Assembly: GCA_016209885.1 (NCBI GenBank)
Contig: JACQVF010000023.1
Location: 62,001 to 126,000, forward strand
DNA from: Gemmatimonadota bacterium
GTDB taxonomy: Bacteria > Gemmatimonadota > Gemmatimonadetes > Longimicrobiales > Gaopeijiaceae
Direction: 5' to 3'
Length of the DNA stretch: 64,000 nt
Positions 52,945 through 62,269 of the stretch are shown here, in pieces; within the stretch, counting starts at the first letter, position 1; each line of letters opens with the position of its first letter. The notes under the pieces were generated by a model. It saw only the letters and a program-made list of their open reading frames with translations, had not been told where the DNA came from and made no database searches. The position numbers were made by a program, and so were the translations under genes.

Positions 52945-53878
52945 GGGCCCTGAGGGCCGGGCGACCCCTCTCCCTCCCGACGTCCTGCTCGCGCAGGATC
53001 GGCAGCCGCTGGAACGCGGTATCCACGAGCTGGCGGATCAGGTCAGCGTGCCACGGCATGAGGTGCCCGGTGCGCATCCACACGATGTCCTTGGGCTCGC
53101 GCGCGGCGTCGTAGAGCGCGTCGATGGACGCGCGGGGGATCTGCGGATCGTCGAGGCCGGCCACCATGAGGAGCGGGCGCGGCGCGATTCCGCCCACGTA
53201 GCGGGCGGGCTCGAGCTGGCGGATCGGCCAGGTGAGCGCGGCGGCGATGATGCGGCGGAGGGGCCGCGGGCCGAGCTCGAGGTTCGCGGCGAGGAGCGCG
53301 GGGAGGTCGGCGCCACCGTAGATCAGTGCCACGTTCTTGAAGCGCGGTTCCGAAGCTGCCGCGATGCTCGCGAACGGCACTGCGAACGACGAGGCCACCA
53401 GGACCATGCGCGAGGAATCGACGTCCGGGCGGGACGCCAGGTAGTCGGCCAGGGCGATGAACGAGGCGGGCACACGATCGGCGGCCCGCACGATGGCGCG
53501 CAGCTCGCGGAGGTAGGTGGAGACATCGAGCTCCATCGGGAACTCGTCGGGGTAGTCGGGTGAGGCGACGACAACGTCGATGCCCGGCGGCAGGTAGCTG
53601 AGCGCGTGGCGCCCGAGCTCGCGGCCGTCGGCGAGCACGGAGCCCGGGAACGGTCCCGGCCCGGGCGGCACGCGGACAAGGGCGCGGAAGCGGAGGCCGG
53701 TGCTCGTGCCGATCGTAACCAGCGTGCCGTCCGGGTCCGGCTGCTCCGCAACCTGCGTGACGGCGCCGACGTGGCGGGTGAAGCGCTCGAGCGACCGCGG
53801 GGACGGTTGCCCGCCGTCGCGACCGCACGCGGCAGCGCCGAGGAGCAGGGCCGCGAGAAGCGACGCATCAGTGCGCAT
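52880..53878 (-). CDS. Lipoprotein with an alpha/beta-hydrolase-like domain
   Basis: 332 residues. Signal and lipobox in LLAALLLGAAAC. A long hydrolase-like domain follows: VRVPPGPGPFPGSVLADGRE, VVVASPDYPDEFP, then DSSRMVLVASSFAVPFAS at the place of the nucleophile elbow, where the expected G-x-S-x-G reads VASSFA. Later PRPLLMVAGLDDPQIP and RTGHLMPW provide Asp and His positions. The altered elbow leaves catalytic activity uncertain. The C-terminal 30 residues, read against the zinc-ribbon gene, are low complexity, so the true stop is as given but that part may be unimportant. Confidence 0.65.
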   Translation of the reverse strand: MRTDASLLAALLLGAAACGRDGGQPSPRSLERFTRHVGAVTQVAEQPDPDGTLVTIGTSTGLRFRALVRVPPGPGPFPGSVLADGRELGRHALSYLPPGIDVVVASPDYPDEFPMELDVSTYLRELRAIVRAADRVPASFIALADYLASRPDVDSSRMVLVASSFAVPFASIAAASEPRFKNVALIYGGADLPALLAANLELGPRPLRRIIAAALTWPIRQLEPARYVGGIAPRPLLMVAGLDDPQIPRASIDALYDAAREPKDIVWMRTGHLMPWHADLIRQLVDTAFQRLPILREQDVGRERGRPALRALRAPMPDSGSNRERAAGAPSR

Positions 53879-54235
53879 GGCGTGAAGATCGTGGCCGTGC
53901 AGGTGCGGCGCAAAACGACCGCCGCGGCCGCGCATGCCGCATATGCCGCATGGCGATTGATCCGGCCAGTCAGGAGTGGCGGTGTGACCCGCAGAAGTCG
54001 TGGAACGTGTCTCCCGGTCGAACGTCCTGGACGAGCCTTCTTGCCTCGATCCTCCGTCCTCCGTCGACGCCTGCGCCATCGTGTGCCGGGTACGGCGCGG
54101 ATACCGGACCTCGCTCCGGGGTAGGGATAGCGCGCGGGCGGCGGACATCCGGATGGAGGGCCGTGCCTCATGCCCCGTCCGGATCATGCCGGGGTGAAGG
54201 GCGCTCGCCTGCCACGTAGTCCAACGGGTGAACGC
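53879..54235. other. 357-bp divergent intergenic region
   Basis: Between the lipoprotein hydrolase and the ABC transporter operon. A 9-bp unit ATGCCGCAT is repeated exactly in tandem at 53934-53951. No gene and no clear promoter boxes are seen. Confidence 0.45.
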
Positions 54236-55177
54236 ATGTCCATGCCGAGTGCTTCCTCTGCGGCGCGCTGCACGGGGCTGACCAAGCGGTACGGCTCCGT
54301 GGTGGCGGTGGATCACCTCGACCTCGAGGTCCGCAGCGGCGAGTGCTTTGGTCTGCTGGGGCCGAACGGCGCGGGGAAGACGACGACCGTCGAGATTCTC
54401 GAGGGGCTCATCGCGCCGGACGCCGGCATGGTAGAGGTGCTGGGTCTTTCCTGGCGCGGCGTGGCGGTGGAGCTGCGCCAGCGGATCGGGATCCAGCTCC
54501 AGGAGACGCGGCTGCCGCCGAAGCTCTCCGTGGAGGAGACAGTTCGCCTTTTCCGCAGCTTCTACCGGCAGGGGCGCGCCGTGGAGGAGGTACTCGAGCT
54601 GGTGGGGCTCGTGGAGAAGCGGAAGGCGTGGGTGCGCGATCTCTCCGGCGGCCAGCGCCAGCGCCTCGCCGTGGCGTGCGCGCTGGTGAGCGAGCCGGAC
54701 CTCCTGTTCCTGGATGAGCCGACCACGGGGCTGGACCCTCAGTCGCGGCTGCAGCTCTGGGACGTGATCCATGCGTACAAGGCGAAGGGCGGCACCGTGC
54801 TGCTCACCACGCACTACATGGAGGAGGCGGCGCAGCTCTGCAATCGGGTCGCCATCCTGGACCACGGGCGAGTGATCGCTCTGGGCGCGCCCGGCGAGCT
54901 GGTGGCGTCCCTCGGCGCTGACCACGTGGTCGAGTTCTCGGTGGACGGCGGCGTGGCCCTCGAGCCGCAGCAGTGGTGGAAGATCCCCGGCGTGCGGGCC
55001 GTACGCGAGCAGGACGGGCGCATCGCGCTGACGGTGCGAGAGGTGCACCGCGCGGTGCCCGCGCTGCTGGACGAGCTCGCGCGCGCGGGCGCGGAGCTAT
55101 CCGGGCTCGTAGTTCACCATGCGACGCTGGAGGACGTGTTCGTGGCGCTCACGGGGAGGCATCTGCGGGATGAATGA
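54236..55177 (+). CDS. ABC transporter ATP-binding protein (ABC-2 exporter type)
   Basis: 313 residues: Walker A GPNGAGKT near residue 44, Q-loop, signature LSGGQRQR, Walker B LLFLDEPTTGLD and H-loop TTHYMEEA, followed by a C-terminal domain of about 90 residues typical of DrrA/NatA-type exporters. It powers the permease encoded next. The start at ATG 54236 is eight codons before the conserved region; ATG 54242 is an alternative. The stop overlaps the permease start by eight bases. Confidence 0.93.
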   Translation: MSMPSASSAARCTGLTKRYGSVVAVDHLDLEVRSGECFGLLGPNGAGKTTTVEILEGLIAPDAGMVEVLGLSWRGVAVELRQRIGIQLQETRLPPKLSVEETVRLFRSFYRQGRAVEEVLELVGLVEKRKAWVRDLSGGQRQRLAVACALVSEPDLLFLDEPTTGLDPQSRLQLWDVIHAYKAKGGTVLLTTHYMEEAAQLCNRVAILDHGRVIALGAPGELVASLGADHVVEFSVDGGVALEPQQWWKIPGVRAVREQDGRIALTVREVHRAVPALLDELARAGAELSGLVVHHATLEDVFVALTGRHLRDE

Positions 55178-56249
55178 GCCGGAAGCGGTCGAGCGCCGCA
55201 GGCGCGGGCAGGCCCGCGGACCGCATCCGCTGGTGGAGCTCACGCTTTTCCGTGTGCGCGAGTTCGTGCGCGAGCCCGAGGCGCTCTTCTGGACGTTCGC
55301 CTTCCCCATCCTCCTCGCGTTCGTGCTGGGGATCGCGTTCCGTGGCCGGGGCGTTCAGCCCACGCCGGTGGCGCTGGAGGCGGGCGTGCAGGCCGACCAC
55401 GTGCGCGAGGCGCTCGAGCGCTTCGACGACCTCGAGGTCTCCGTGCTGGACCCGGCGGCGGCGGAGGACGCTCTGCGCAAGGGACAGGTGGGGCTCGTGG
55501 TGATCCCGGGGCCGGAGGGTATGACCTACCGGTACGATCCCGCGCGCCCCGAGAGCCGGACCGCGCGCCTGCAGGTGGAGCTGGCCCTCGCCCGTGCCGC
55601 CGGCTACGGGGAGCAGTCCCCGGCGCGGGAGGATCACGTCACGGAGCGCGGCGCGCGCTACATCGACTTCGTGATCCCGGGGCTCCTGGCGCTGAACCTC
55701 ATGGGGACGGGGTTCTGGGGTGTGGGCTACGCGGTGGTCCAGCTTCGCACGCGGATGCTGCTCAAGCGGTTCGTGGCGACGCCGATGCGGCGGAGCGATT
55801 TCCTGCTCAGCTTCGGGCTCGGGCGTCTGTCGTTCCTGGTTGTGGAGCTCGCGGCTCTGCTCGCGTTCGCGCGGCTCGTGTTCGACGTGACGGTGCAGGG
55901 CTCGCTCATCCTCTTCGCGGCCATCGCCGTGGTGGGCGGCTTCACGTTCGCGGCGCTCGGGCTGCTGGTCGCGAGCCGCGCGAAGACCGTGGAGGGCGTG
56001 GCCGGGCTCATGAACCTGGCCATGGTCCCCATGTGGATCCTTTCGGGCGTCTTCTTCTCGTCCTCCCGCTTCCCCGACATGATGCAGCCCCTGATCCGCG
56101 TGCTGCCGCTCACCCCTCTGGTGGACACGCTGCGGGCGGTCATGAACGAGGGCGCAGGGATCGGGGATGTGGCGGGCTGGATGGCGCTGGTGGCGGCCTG
56201 GGGCGTCGCCAGCTTCGCGGTCGCACTCCGCATCTTCCGCTGGAACTGA
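55170..56249 (+). CDS. ABC-2 type transporter permease
   Basis: 359 residues with an N-terminal membrane helix (FWTFAFPILLAFVLGIAF), an extracytoplasmic domain of about 130 residues, and five helices in the second half, including FVIPGLLALNLMGTGFWG, AAIAVVGGFTFAALGLLV and PMWILSGVFFSSSRFP. It matches DrrB/NodJ-like exporters. The substrate cannot be told. It overlaps the ATPase gene, so they form one transporter operon. Confidence 0.9.
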   Translation: MNEPEAVERRRRGQARGPHPLVELTLFRVREFVREPEALFWTFAFPILLAFVLGIAFRGRGVQPTPVALEAGVQADHVREALERFDDLEVSVLDPAAAEDALRKGQVGLVVIPGPEGMTYRYDPARPESRTARLQVELALARAAGYGEQSPAREDHVTERGARYIDFVIPGLLALNLMGTGFWGVGYAVVQLRTRMLLKRFVATPMRRSDFLLSFGLGRLSFLVVELAALLAFARLVFDVTVQGSLILFAAIAVVGGFTFAALGLLVASRAKTVEGVAGLMNLAMVPMWILSGVFFSSSRFPDMMQPLIRVLPLTPLVDTLRAVMNEGAGIGDVAGWMALVAAWGVASFAVALRIFRWN

Positions 56250-56679
56250 GACGGAGGACGCACACGTCAGCTCCGCGATCACCTGAGCCGCCGCCAGAAC
56301 GAGCACGGACAGCACCAGCTCGCGGGTGCGGGCGCCGGACGCCCGTAGAATGCCGAGGAGCAGGATGTCGTTGAGCGCCCAGGTACCCGCGGGACGCAGG
56401 AACATGGGGCCCGCCGAGAGTGCCAGGCCGAGGGCCAGGCACAACGGCACGGCGGCGCCCAAGGCCGGCTCACGTGCACGCTCTTGCCATCGGCCTGCGT
56501 GAGGGTAGCGGAGCCGTGGCCGCCACCGGCCGCGCCTGCCGGGCGGGCGGTCGATTGCGGCCCACGGACGGACCCGCGCAGCGGGCGAGCCCCCAAGCCG
56601 TGCGGGGTGGCCGCACGGGCGCCGACCTCCGTGAGGTGCGGGGTCCCTCCCGCACAGCGCTGCCCGCTGCCGCCGGATC
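56250..56679. other. 430-bp intergenic region with a possible degraded membrane-protein fragment
   Basis: Between convergent genes. On the minus strand about 56462-56279 encodes PLCLALGLALSAGPMFL and TWALNDILLLGILRASG, then ELVLSVLVLAAAQVIAEL, which reads like membrane helices. The frame then runs into the antisense of the permease gene without a stop, so it is not a complete gene. Two GC-rich hairpins lie at 56598-56655. Confidence 0.35.
56598..56655. terminator. Two tandem hairpins downstream of the DUF5916 gene
   Basis: CCGTGCGG/CCGCACGG (56598-56618, five-base loop) and GTGCGGG/CCCGCAC (56636-56655, six-base loop) are both perfect stems and share the GTGCGG core. They start 25 bases after the DUF5916 stop on the minus strand. 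Neither has a U tract, so termination would be factor-dependent or stem-driven. Confidence 0.5.
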
Positions 56680-58947
56680 CTACAGGCCGAAGAGCTTCGT
56701 CACCTTCGCGGTGAGCTGTCGTTCCAGCACGCCGCCGCCGCCCGCCACGTCGCGCCGCTCCGTGTAGACGAGGAAGAAGTCGCTGAGCGGCGCGTGGATG
56801 AAGTTCAAACGGAGATTCGAGACCACCTCGTCGGTGTCCCGGTTGTACTGGACGAAGGCGCTGGTGATGAGACGGGCCGATGTGGCGAAGTGCATGCGGA
56901 ACCCGTACACGTCGGCCGTGAAGCGACTCTCGGGCAAAGCGACCTCGTTGTGGTCCGCCGAGAGGTCCAGCGTCAGGTGGTGGCTCGGACGCCAAACGCC
57001 GCTGAGCCCCACCGACGTTCGCTCCCCGTTGAAGAAGCCGCCCTGGCTCAGCCGCACGCTCCCGGAGAGCGGTCGCCCGGCGCTGGAGCGGTAGCTGACG
57101 CTGCCCTCGTCGAAGTGGTAGGTCCCGCGGGGGACGGCGGCGTCGGCGCGCACACGGAAATCCTGGAACAGGCGCTCGAATCGGTCGCTGTACTCGAGGC
57201 TCAGCACACTTCCGTCCGCGAAGTTCACCGCGAATCCGAGCGCGGACGTGCGGGTTTCCAGCACGTCGGCCAGGTTCGTGATGTAGTCGACCTCCACGTA
57301 CGGGTTCACTTCCTCGACCAGCGCGACTGCGGGCCGCGGGTGAAGGCCAAAGGTGGCGTATCCGTTCCGGATACCACCGCGGCGCACGAATCCGATTCCC
57401 GGCTCGAACCCGTCGCCGATCTCCTTCATCATCACGGACGCATTGACGAGCCAATCCCGCCACGCGACAAGGAAGCGGCCTGCGCGGGTGTTGCCCTCGG
57501 CGCCGGGGTAGTCGGTGGCGGCGAGGTAGCCCTGGAGGTAGAGCTTGCCGAGGAGCTCCGCGTCGGCGTCGATCCCGAAGCTGCGGTTGTAGGCGCCGCC
57601 GCCCGCCATGTCCCTGCCGCCCATCCCCTGCCGGTTGGTGAAGATCGCGCCGACCTGAGCCCCGCTGAAGAGCGGGCGCCGCAGCCGCGCGACTGTGAAG
57701 TTCTCCGCCGGCGTGGCACCTGTCTCCTTTGTCTGCATGGTGAGGATTCCGCCCTCGAACGCTCCCATGCGGCCGGTGAGCCTGCCGCCGCCGAGCACCG
57801 GGACGGCGCGCCCTCCCTCGAGACCGATCCTCCGCGAATGGAAGAGGGTGAAGTCGCGGAGCGACGTCCCGGTCCGGTAGCGTCCGCCCACGGCGTCGCC
57901 GAAGGCGAAGCTGCCGGAGTTCTCCACGAAGAACTCGCGCTTCTCCGGGAAGAAGAGGGAGAAACGCGTGAGGTTCACCTGCTCCTCGTCCACCTCGACC
58001 TGGGAGAAGTCGGTGCGGTACGTGAGGTCGAGGGTGAGCCCGGGCGTCACGCCGTATTTCAGGTCGAGGCCAGCGTCGAAGTCGCTTCCGGCCCCAGCGT
58101 CCGCGGCGCTGCCCAGGTCCTTGCGGGCCGCGCGTACGTAGGGCTTGAACCGCAAGTTCCGGCCGGCGGGCAGCGTTCCGAGGCCCACCAGTGTGCCCGC
58201 CCTGGACATTGTGTAGACCTTGTCCCGGCGGTCGATGGGCGCCCAGAACGCGTCCTCGTTCCTCCGCCGGATGCGCCGGTACAGGTTGAGCCCCCAGCGC
58301 TGCTCGTCGCGATTGGGATCGAAGCGGAGCGTCGTCCAGGGGATGGCCATCTCGACGGACCACCCCCACTCCTGGACCCAAGTCTTCACGCGGATGATCC
58401 CGTCCCACGCCAGGTCGCGGACCCGAGTGTCGTCGAAGGACTGGGCATCCCGCACCGCGCCCGCGGGGTTGATGAAGAACATGAACGAGTTGCGGCGGTC
58501 CAGGAACGTGTCGATGGCGACCCCGAAGGCGTCGCTGTGCAGGCTCTCGTAGTCCCGCTCGAGGCTCGTGATGATGATGCCGTCCGGGTCCGAGTCGTAG
58601 CACACGGCGGAGATGTAGAGGTACTCCGAGTCGAAGAGGATGCGGGCGACCGTCCGCTGGCTCGCCGGATACCCCGCGTCCGGCTTCGACTGAATGAACG
58701 TGGTGAGAGACTCCGCCGCCTTCCATGCCTCTTCGTCCACGCGGCCATCCACCCGGATCGCGCCGCTTGCGCGAGCGGCGTGAACCACGGGCCGGGGCGC
58801 CGCCTCCACGTCGATGGGGAAGTCAGCCGATGCCGTCGGACTCCGCGCCTCCGAGAGCTCGGAGCTCGTCTGGGCCCGCAGCGCGGCGGCTGCCGCCACG
58901 TGGCAGGCCATCAGGATGATGCTGCAGCGCAAGACCTTCGTGCTCAC
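56680..58947 (-). CDS. DUF5916 outer-membrane protein with a CBM9-like N-terminus
   Basis: 755 residues: signal peptide (IILMACHVAAAAALRAQ), then a family-9-like carbohydrate-binding module at about 60-235 (IRVDGRVDEEAWKAAE, VARILFDSEYLYISAVCYD, WGWSVEMAIPWTTLRF), then a long beta-barrel-like DUF5916 region beginning FKPYVRAARKD, with FFPEKREFFVEN in its middle. It ends LTAKVTKLFGL. Found in Gemmatimonadota, Bacteroidota and Acidobacteriota; the role is unknown, perhaps uptake or binding of polymers. The start is GTG 58947. Confidence 0.88.
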   Translation of the reverse strand: MSTKVLRCSIILMACHVAAAAALRAQTSSELSEARSPTASADFPIDVEAAPRPVVHAARASGAIRVDGRVDEEAWKAAESLTTFIQSKPDAGYPASQRTVARILFDSEYLYISAVCYDSDPDGIIITSLERDYESLHSDAFGVAIDTFLDRRNSFMFFINPAGAVRDAQSFDDTRVRDLAWDGIIRVKTWVQEWGWSVEMAIPWTTLRFDPNRDEQRWGLNLYRRIRRRNEDAFWAPIDRRDKVYTMSRAGTLVGLGTLPAGRNLRFKPYVRAARKDLGSAADAGAGSDFDAGLDLKYGVTPGLTLDLTYRTDFSQVEVDEEQVNLTRFSLFFPEKREFFVENSGSFAFGDAVGGRYRTGTSLRDFTLFHSRRIGLEGGRAVPVLGGGRLTGRMGAFEGGILTMQTKETGATPAENFTVARLRRPLFSGAQVGAIFTNRQGMGGRDMAGGGAYNRSFGIDADAELLGKLYLQGYLAATDYPGAEGNTRAGRFLVAWRDWLVNASVMMKEIGDGFEPGIGFVRRGGIRNGYATFGLHPRPAVALVEEVNPYVEVDYITNLADVLETRTSALGFAVNFADGSVLSLEYSDRFERLFQDFRVRADAAVPRGTYHFDEGSVSYRSSAGRPLSGSVRLSQGGFFNGERTSVGLSGVWRPSHHLTLDLSADHNEVALPESRFTADVYGFRMHFATSARLITSAFVQYNRDTDEVVSNLRLNFIHAPLSDFFLVYTERRDVAGGGGVLERQLTAKVTKLFGL

Positions 58948-59029
58948 ATCCGTGTGTGCCCTGGCAGAGAATCACGACCGGCGAGCTTCTGGAGTTCCGG
59001 TGCAGGAATCCGCGACCGAAAATCACCCC

Positions 59030-59058
59030 AAAATCTCCGAATTGGGACGATTCGTCAA
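59030..59058 (-). promoter_or_regulatory. Possible promoter of the DUF5916 gene
   Basis: On the minus strand TTGACG (59058-59053) is followed after 17 bp by GATTTT (59035-59030), five and three of six to consensus, in an AT-richer patch about 85 bases before the GTG start. Confidence 0.35.
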
Positions 59059-59125
59059 CCAGCTTAGCCAGCTTGGTAGTGGCTCAAACCGACCCGCTAC
59101 CCGGCTGAAGCTTCGGCTCGCCGCC

Positions 59126-60883
59126 TCACCGGCGGACGGGCCTCAGGCAGTTGGGGCAGTAGCGCCAGCCATCCTCGAGCTCGCGCCCGCACGCGCAGTG
59201 TTGCCGCCGGAGTTTCCCGCAGCCGGGGCAGCCGAGAGCGCCGGGCGGGATCTCGTCGCCGCAGTCGGGGCAGGGGAGGACGGCGTCGGCGGCGAGGCGC
59301 GTGACGCGGGCGATCTCGTCGGGCGAGGTGATCCCCTCGTGGGCTTTCCGCCTTGCATCCCGTGCCATGGAGCGCATCCCGCTCTCGGCGGCGAGCGAGC
59401 GAAGCGTAGCGAGCGGTGCGCCGCGCGCAATCTCGGCGCGCACCGCGTCGTTGACGGCGAGCACCTCGAAGACGCCGGTGCGACCGTGATGGCCGTCGTG
59501 GCAGCGGTCGCAGGCGGCTCGAACCCCACGGCATGCCACGCAGATTTTGCGAACAAGGCGTTGGGCGATGACGCCCGAGAGGCCGGCGGCGACCAGGTAG
59601 GCGGGCACGCCCATGTGCAGCAGCCGCGCGATGGCGCCGGGCGCGTCGTTCGTGTGGATCGTGGAGAGAACGAGGTGGCCGGTCGTGGCTGCCGACATCG
59701 CGATCTCGGCGGTCTCCGTGTCCCGGATCTCGCCCACCATCACCACGTCCGGGTCCTGCCGCAGGATCGCACGCAGCGCGGTCGCAAAGGTGAGGCCGGC
59801 ACGGGGGTGGACCTGTACTTGGCTGATGCCGGGGAGGCGGTACTCGATGGGATCCTCGAGCGTCACGATGTTGAGGCGCGTGCGGTCGAGCTCGCCGAGC
59901 GCCCCGAAGAGCGTGCTCGTCTTTCCGCTCCCGGTCGGTCCGGCAGCCAGGATCACGCCCTGCTCGGTGGCGAGGAGGGAGCGGATGCGCACGAGGTCAT
60001 CGAGCGCGAGCCCCAGGACGTCCAGATTGCGGGGCGAGTCGGCGGGGTCCAGGAGGCGGATCACGGCCTTCTCGCCGCCCGCGGTCGGCAGGGTCGACAC
60101 CCGCAGCGTGAGCTTCGTGGCGCCGTGCGAGAGCTGGGAGCGCCCGTCCTGTGGACGGCGCTTCACCGCGATGTCCATTCCCGCCATGACCTTGATGCGA
60201 GAGATGACCGCGGGATGGCTCGCGGGCGGCAGGTCCATGGCGCGGTGGAGCACGCCGTCGACGCGGTAGCGAACGTGGAGTTCCCCGTCATGGCGCTCGA
60301 TGTGGATGTCGCTCGCACGCTCCTCCACGGCGCGCCGCAGAATGAGGTCCACCAGGCGCACGATGGGCGCCGCGCTGGCGGCGCGCTCGATTTCGGTCGC
60401 GGTTCCGTCCCCGCTGCGATCCCCGGGCAGCCTGCGAACGATGGCGCTGAGCTCGCCTCCGTAGGCCAGTGCGACGGCCTCGGCGACCGCCGTCGCCGGA
60501 GCGACGAGCGGCTCGACGCGGCGCCCGGTCTGGAACTGGATGTCGTCGATGGTGGCCAGGTCCAGCGGGTCCACCATGGCGAGGCGGAGGTGGCGGGCGG
60601 TGGCCGTGAGGGGCAGCACCCTCCGTTCACGGGCGAGCTCCGGGCGCACGAGGGCGAGTGCGGCGGACTCCGGCTGGAGAGGCGGCTCAGCTATGGGAAG
60701 GTTGAGCTGCACGGACAGAGCTCGTGCGATGGCGGCCTCGTCCGCGAGCCCCCGCCGCACCAGCACCTCGCCCAGGCGGCGCCCCGTCGCGCGTTGCTCC
60801 TCGATGGCCGCGGCCAGCGCATCGTCTGTGAGCTCGCCGCCTTCCACCAGGAGCTGGCCGAGAATCTTCGACCGGGCAGCCAC
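59126..60883 (-). CDS. GspE/PilB-family secretion ATPase with C-terminal zinc ribbons
   Basis: 585 residues: an N-terminal GspE/MshE-like domain (about 5-65, KILGQLLVEGGELTDDALAAA), a second N domain, then the RecA-like ATPase with SDIHIERHDG, Walker A GPTGSGKT (315-322), the Asp box LEDPIEYR, Walker B VMVGEIRDTETAEIA and the His box TGHLVLSTIHTND. A four-cysteine site (CVACRGVRAACDRC) follows, and the last 45 residues add CPDCGDEI, CPGCGK, CACGRE and YCPNC, two further zinc ribbons not usual in the family. It starts at GTG 60883. No other type II secretion or type IV pilus genes are nearby. Confidence 0.9.
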   Translation of the reverse strand: MAARSKILGQLLVEGGELTDDALAAAIEEQRATGRRLGEVLVRRGLADEAAIARALSVQLNLPIAEPPLQPESAALALVRPELARERRVLPLTATARHLRLAMVDPLDLATIDDIQFQTGRRVEPLVAPATAVAEAVALAYGGELSAIVRRLPGDRSGDGTATEIERAASAAPIVRLVDLILRRAVEERASDIHIERHDGELHVRYRVDGVLHRAMDLPPASHPAVISRIKVMAGMDIAVKRRPQDGRSQLSHGATKLTLRVSTLPTAGGEKAVIRLLDPADSPRNLDVLGLALDDLVRIRSLLATEQGVILAAGPTGSGKTSTLFGALGELDRTRLNIVTLEDPIEYRLPGISQVQVHPRAGLTFATALRAILRQDPDVVMVGEIRDTETAEIAMSAATTGHLVLSTIHTNDAPGAIARLLHMGVPAYLVAAGLSGVIAQRLVRKICVACRGVRAACDRCHDGHHGRTGVFEVLAVNDAVRAEIARGAPLATLRSLAAESGMRSMARDARRKAHEGITSPDEIARVTRLAADAVLPCPDCGDEIPPGALGCPGCGKLRRQHCACGRELEDGWRYCPNCLRPVRR

Positions 60884-60953
60884 GAGGGTCGAGGATCGGG
60901 GCCTGGCGCGGGCCGGACCATGGTGGGGTGGGAAGGGAGGAGAAGCGCTGCGG

Positions 60954-61898
60954 CTACCGGCATTCCGGGCGTCTCTGGTCGCCCAGCCAGCCGAACAGCG
61001 CGCCCGGCACGTCCGTGATCGCGCCGAGCCGCCGCGCCACGCCCGCCACGCCCGCCGCGCCCGGCGCGCCGGGCGCGGCGACGATTCCGAGGGCGGGGCT
61101 CTGGGTGTGACCCGCCCGCACGTCCTCGATGTTCCCGTGGTCGCTCGCGAGGAGCAGAAGCGTGTCGGGCGGCAGGGTGTCCAGGACGCCCTCGAGGAAC
61201 CGGTCCACGAGCTCGAGGGCCCGGATCGCGCCCTGCATGCCGCCCCGGTGTCCGGCCAGGTCGGTGGCGTAGTGGGCGAAGACGGTGAGGTTGGCGGTCG
61301 CGGCGATGCGCGCCAGATTTCGGCCCGCCGTCTCAGGCGAGATCTCCGGGAGGTCCGTGTAGCCGAGGTACAGGCGCCAGCCCGTGTTCACGATCTCGCT
61401 GGCCACCGCTTCTCCGCGACGAAGCGCGTCGGCGTGGCGGACGAGCAGGCCGGCGGCGACCGCGGCGAGAGGCGGGGCCGGCGAGCGCCGGTGGCCTCGC
61501 CGCTCCAGGAAATCCTCGGGGTAGGCGTTCGCGAAGATCGTGCGATGCCCGGCCGTGAGCGCGCGGCTCATGAGGTTGTCGGTCTGGAGGAGCGGCCGCA
61601 GCTTCACGGGTGTCCAGGGCCCGAAGTGGCGGCCGTAGATGCGAGGTGCGTTCTGCCCGGTGAGGAGCGCGGTCTGCCCGGTCCCGCTCTGGGGCACGCC
61701 GGGCACGCCGAGCACGGCGTCGAGGGGGACGGAGAAGGCGGCGGCGCCCGCGACACGGGGTTCCGCGAGCGTAGGGATCGCATCGCCAAGGAGCGATCTG
61801 AGCGCCCCCAGCCCCGCGCGCAGGAACGGGTTGACGTCCGGGTCCGGCGGCCCTATGCCGACGCCGTCGAGGAAGATGAGGAGGGCGCGCCGGGTCAC
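60954..61898 (-). CDS. Alkaline-phosphatase-superfamily metalloenzyme (phosphoglycerate-mutase-like)
   Basis: 314 residues with FLDGVGIGPPD at the N-terminus, a nucleophile region QSGTGQTALLTG, and LLASDHGNIED near the C-terminus, typical of the metalloenzyme superfamily that includes cofactor-independent phosphoglycerate mutase and phosphopentomutase. It is much shorter than iPGM (about 510), so it lacks the second domain and is probably a phosphohydrolase or mutase of another substrate. FAHYATDLAGHRGG provides the second metal-site histidines. The start is GTG 61898. Confidence 0.8.
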   Translation of the reverse strand: MTRRALLIFLDGVGIGPPDPDVNPFLRAGLGALRSLLGDAIPTLAEPRVAGAAAFSVPLDAVLGVPGVPQSGTGQTALLTGQNAPRIYGRHFGPWTPVKLRPLLQTDNLMSRALTAGHRTIFANAYPEDFLERRGHRRSPAPPLAAVAAGLLVRHADALRRGEAVASEIVNTGWRLYLGYTDLPEISPETAGRNLARIAATANLTVFAHYATDLAGHRGGMQGAIRALELVDRFLEGVLDTLPPDTLLLLASDHGNIEDVRAGHTQSPALGIVAAPGAPGAAGVAGVARRLGAITDVPGALFGWLGDQRRPECR

Positions 61899-61959
61899 AT
61901 CGACACCGCTGTCGTCATCTATCCGGCGTCGGCAGAGCAGACCCGGAAGCCGCGCCGAC

Positions 61960-62250
61960 TCACGGCGAGAGCCGCAGCGCGCGCCGTGCCTCCGCCGCGG
62001 TCACGCCGCGCACCCGCACGGTCTTCGTCCGCGCGGATCGGCCGCGCGCGATCTCCACGGCCGAGCGTGGCACGCCCAGCGCCTTCGCCAGCACGCGGAT
62101 GAGCTCCTGGTTCGCCGCGCCCCGCACCGGCGGCGCCGCGAGCCGCACCCTGAGCCGGCCATCGTGCTCGCCCGCGATCTCGCTTCTGCCGGCACGCGGC
62201 TGCGCGTGAACCGCGAACTCGATGCCGCCGGCGCGCTCCGAGAAATCCAC
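61960..62250 (-). CDS. DUF167 (YggU/UPF0235) family protein
   Basis: A small basic protein of about 96 residues with the family core HAQPRAGRSEIAG, RLRVRLAAPPVRGAANQEL and the following GVPRSAVEIARGRSARTKTV. Structures are known but not function. I start at GTG 62250, which gives the usual length; GTG 62283 would overlap the upstream gene by 14 bases. Confidence 0.85.
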   Translation of the reverse strand: MDFSERAGGIEFAVHAQPRAGRSEIAGEHDGRLRVRLAAPPVRGAANQELIRVLAKALGVPRSAVEIARGRSARTKTVRVRGVTAAEARRALRLSP

Positions 62251-62269
62251 GGGAGGTCCGCGCTCGTCG

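Noticed and set aside
56279-56462. Small membrane-protein gene on the minus strand
   Set aside because: The frame has no stop before running deep into the antisense of the ABC permease and starts only with TTG; kept only as a possible fragment in the intergenic entry.
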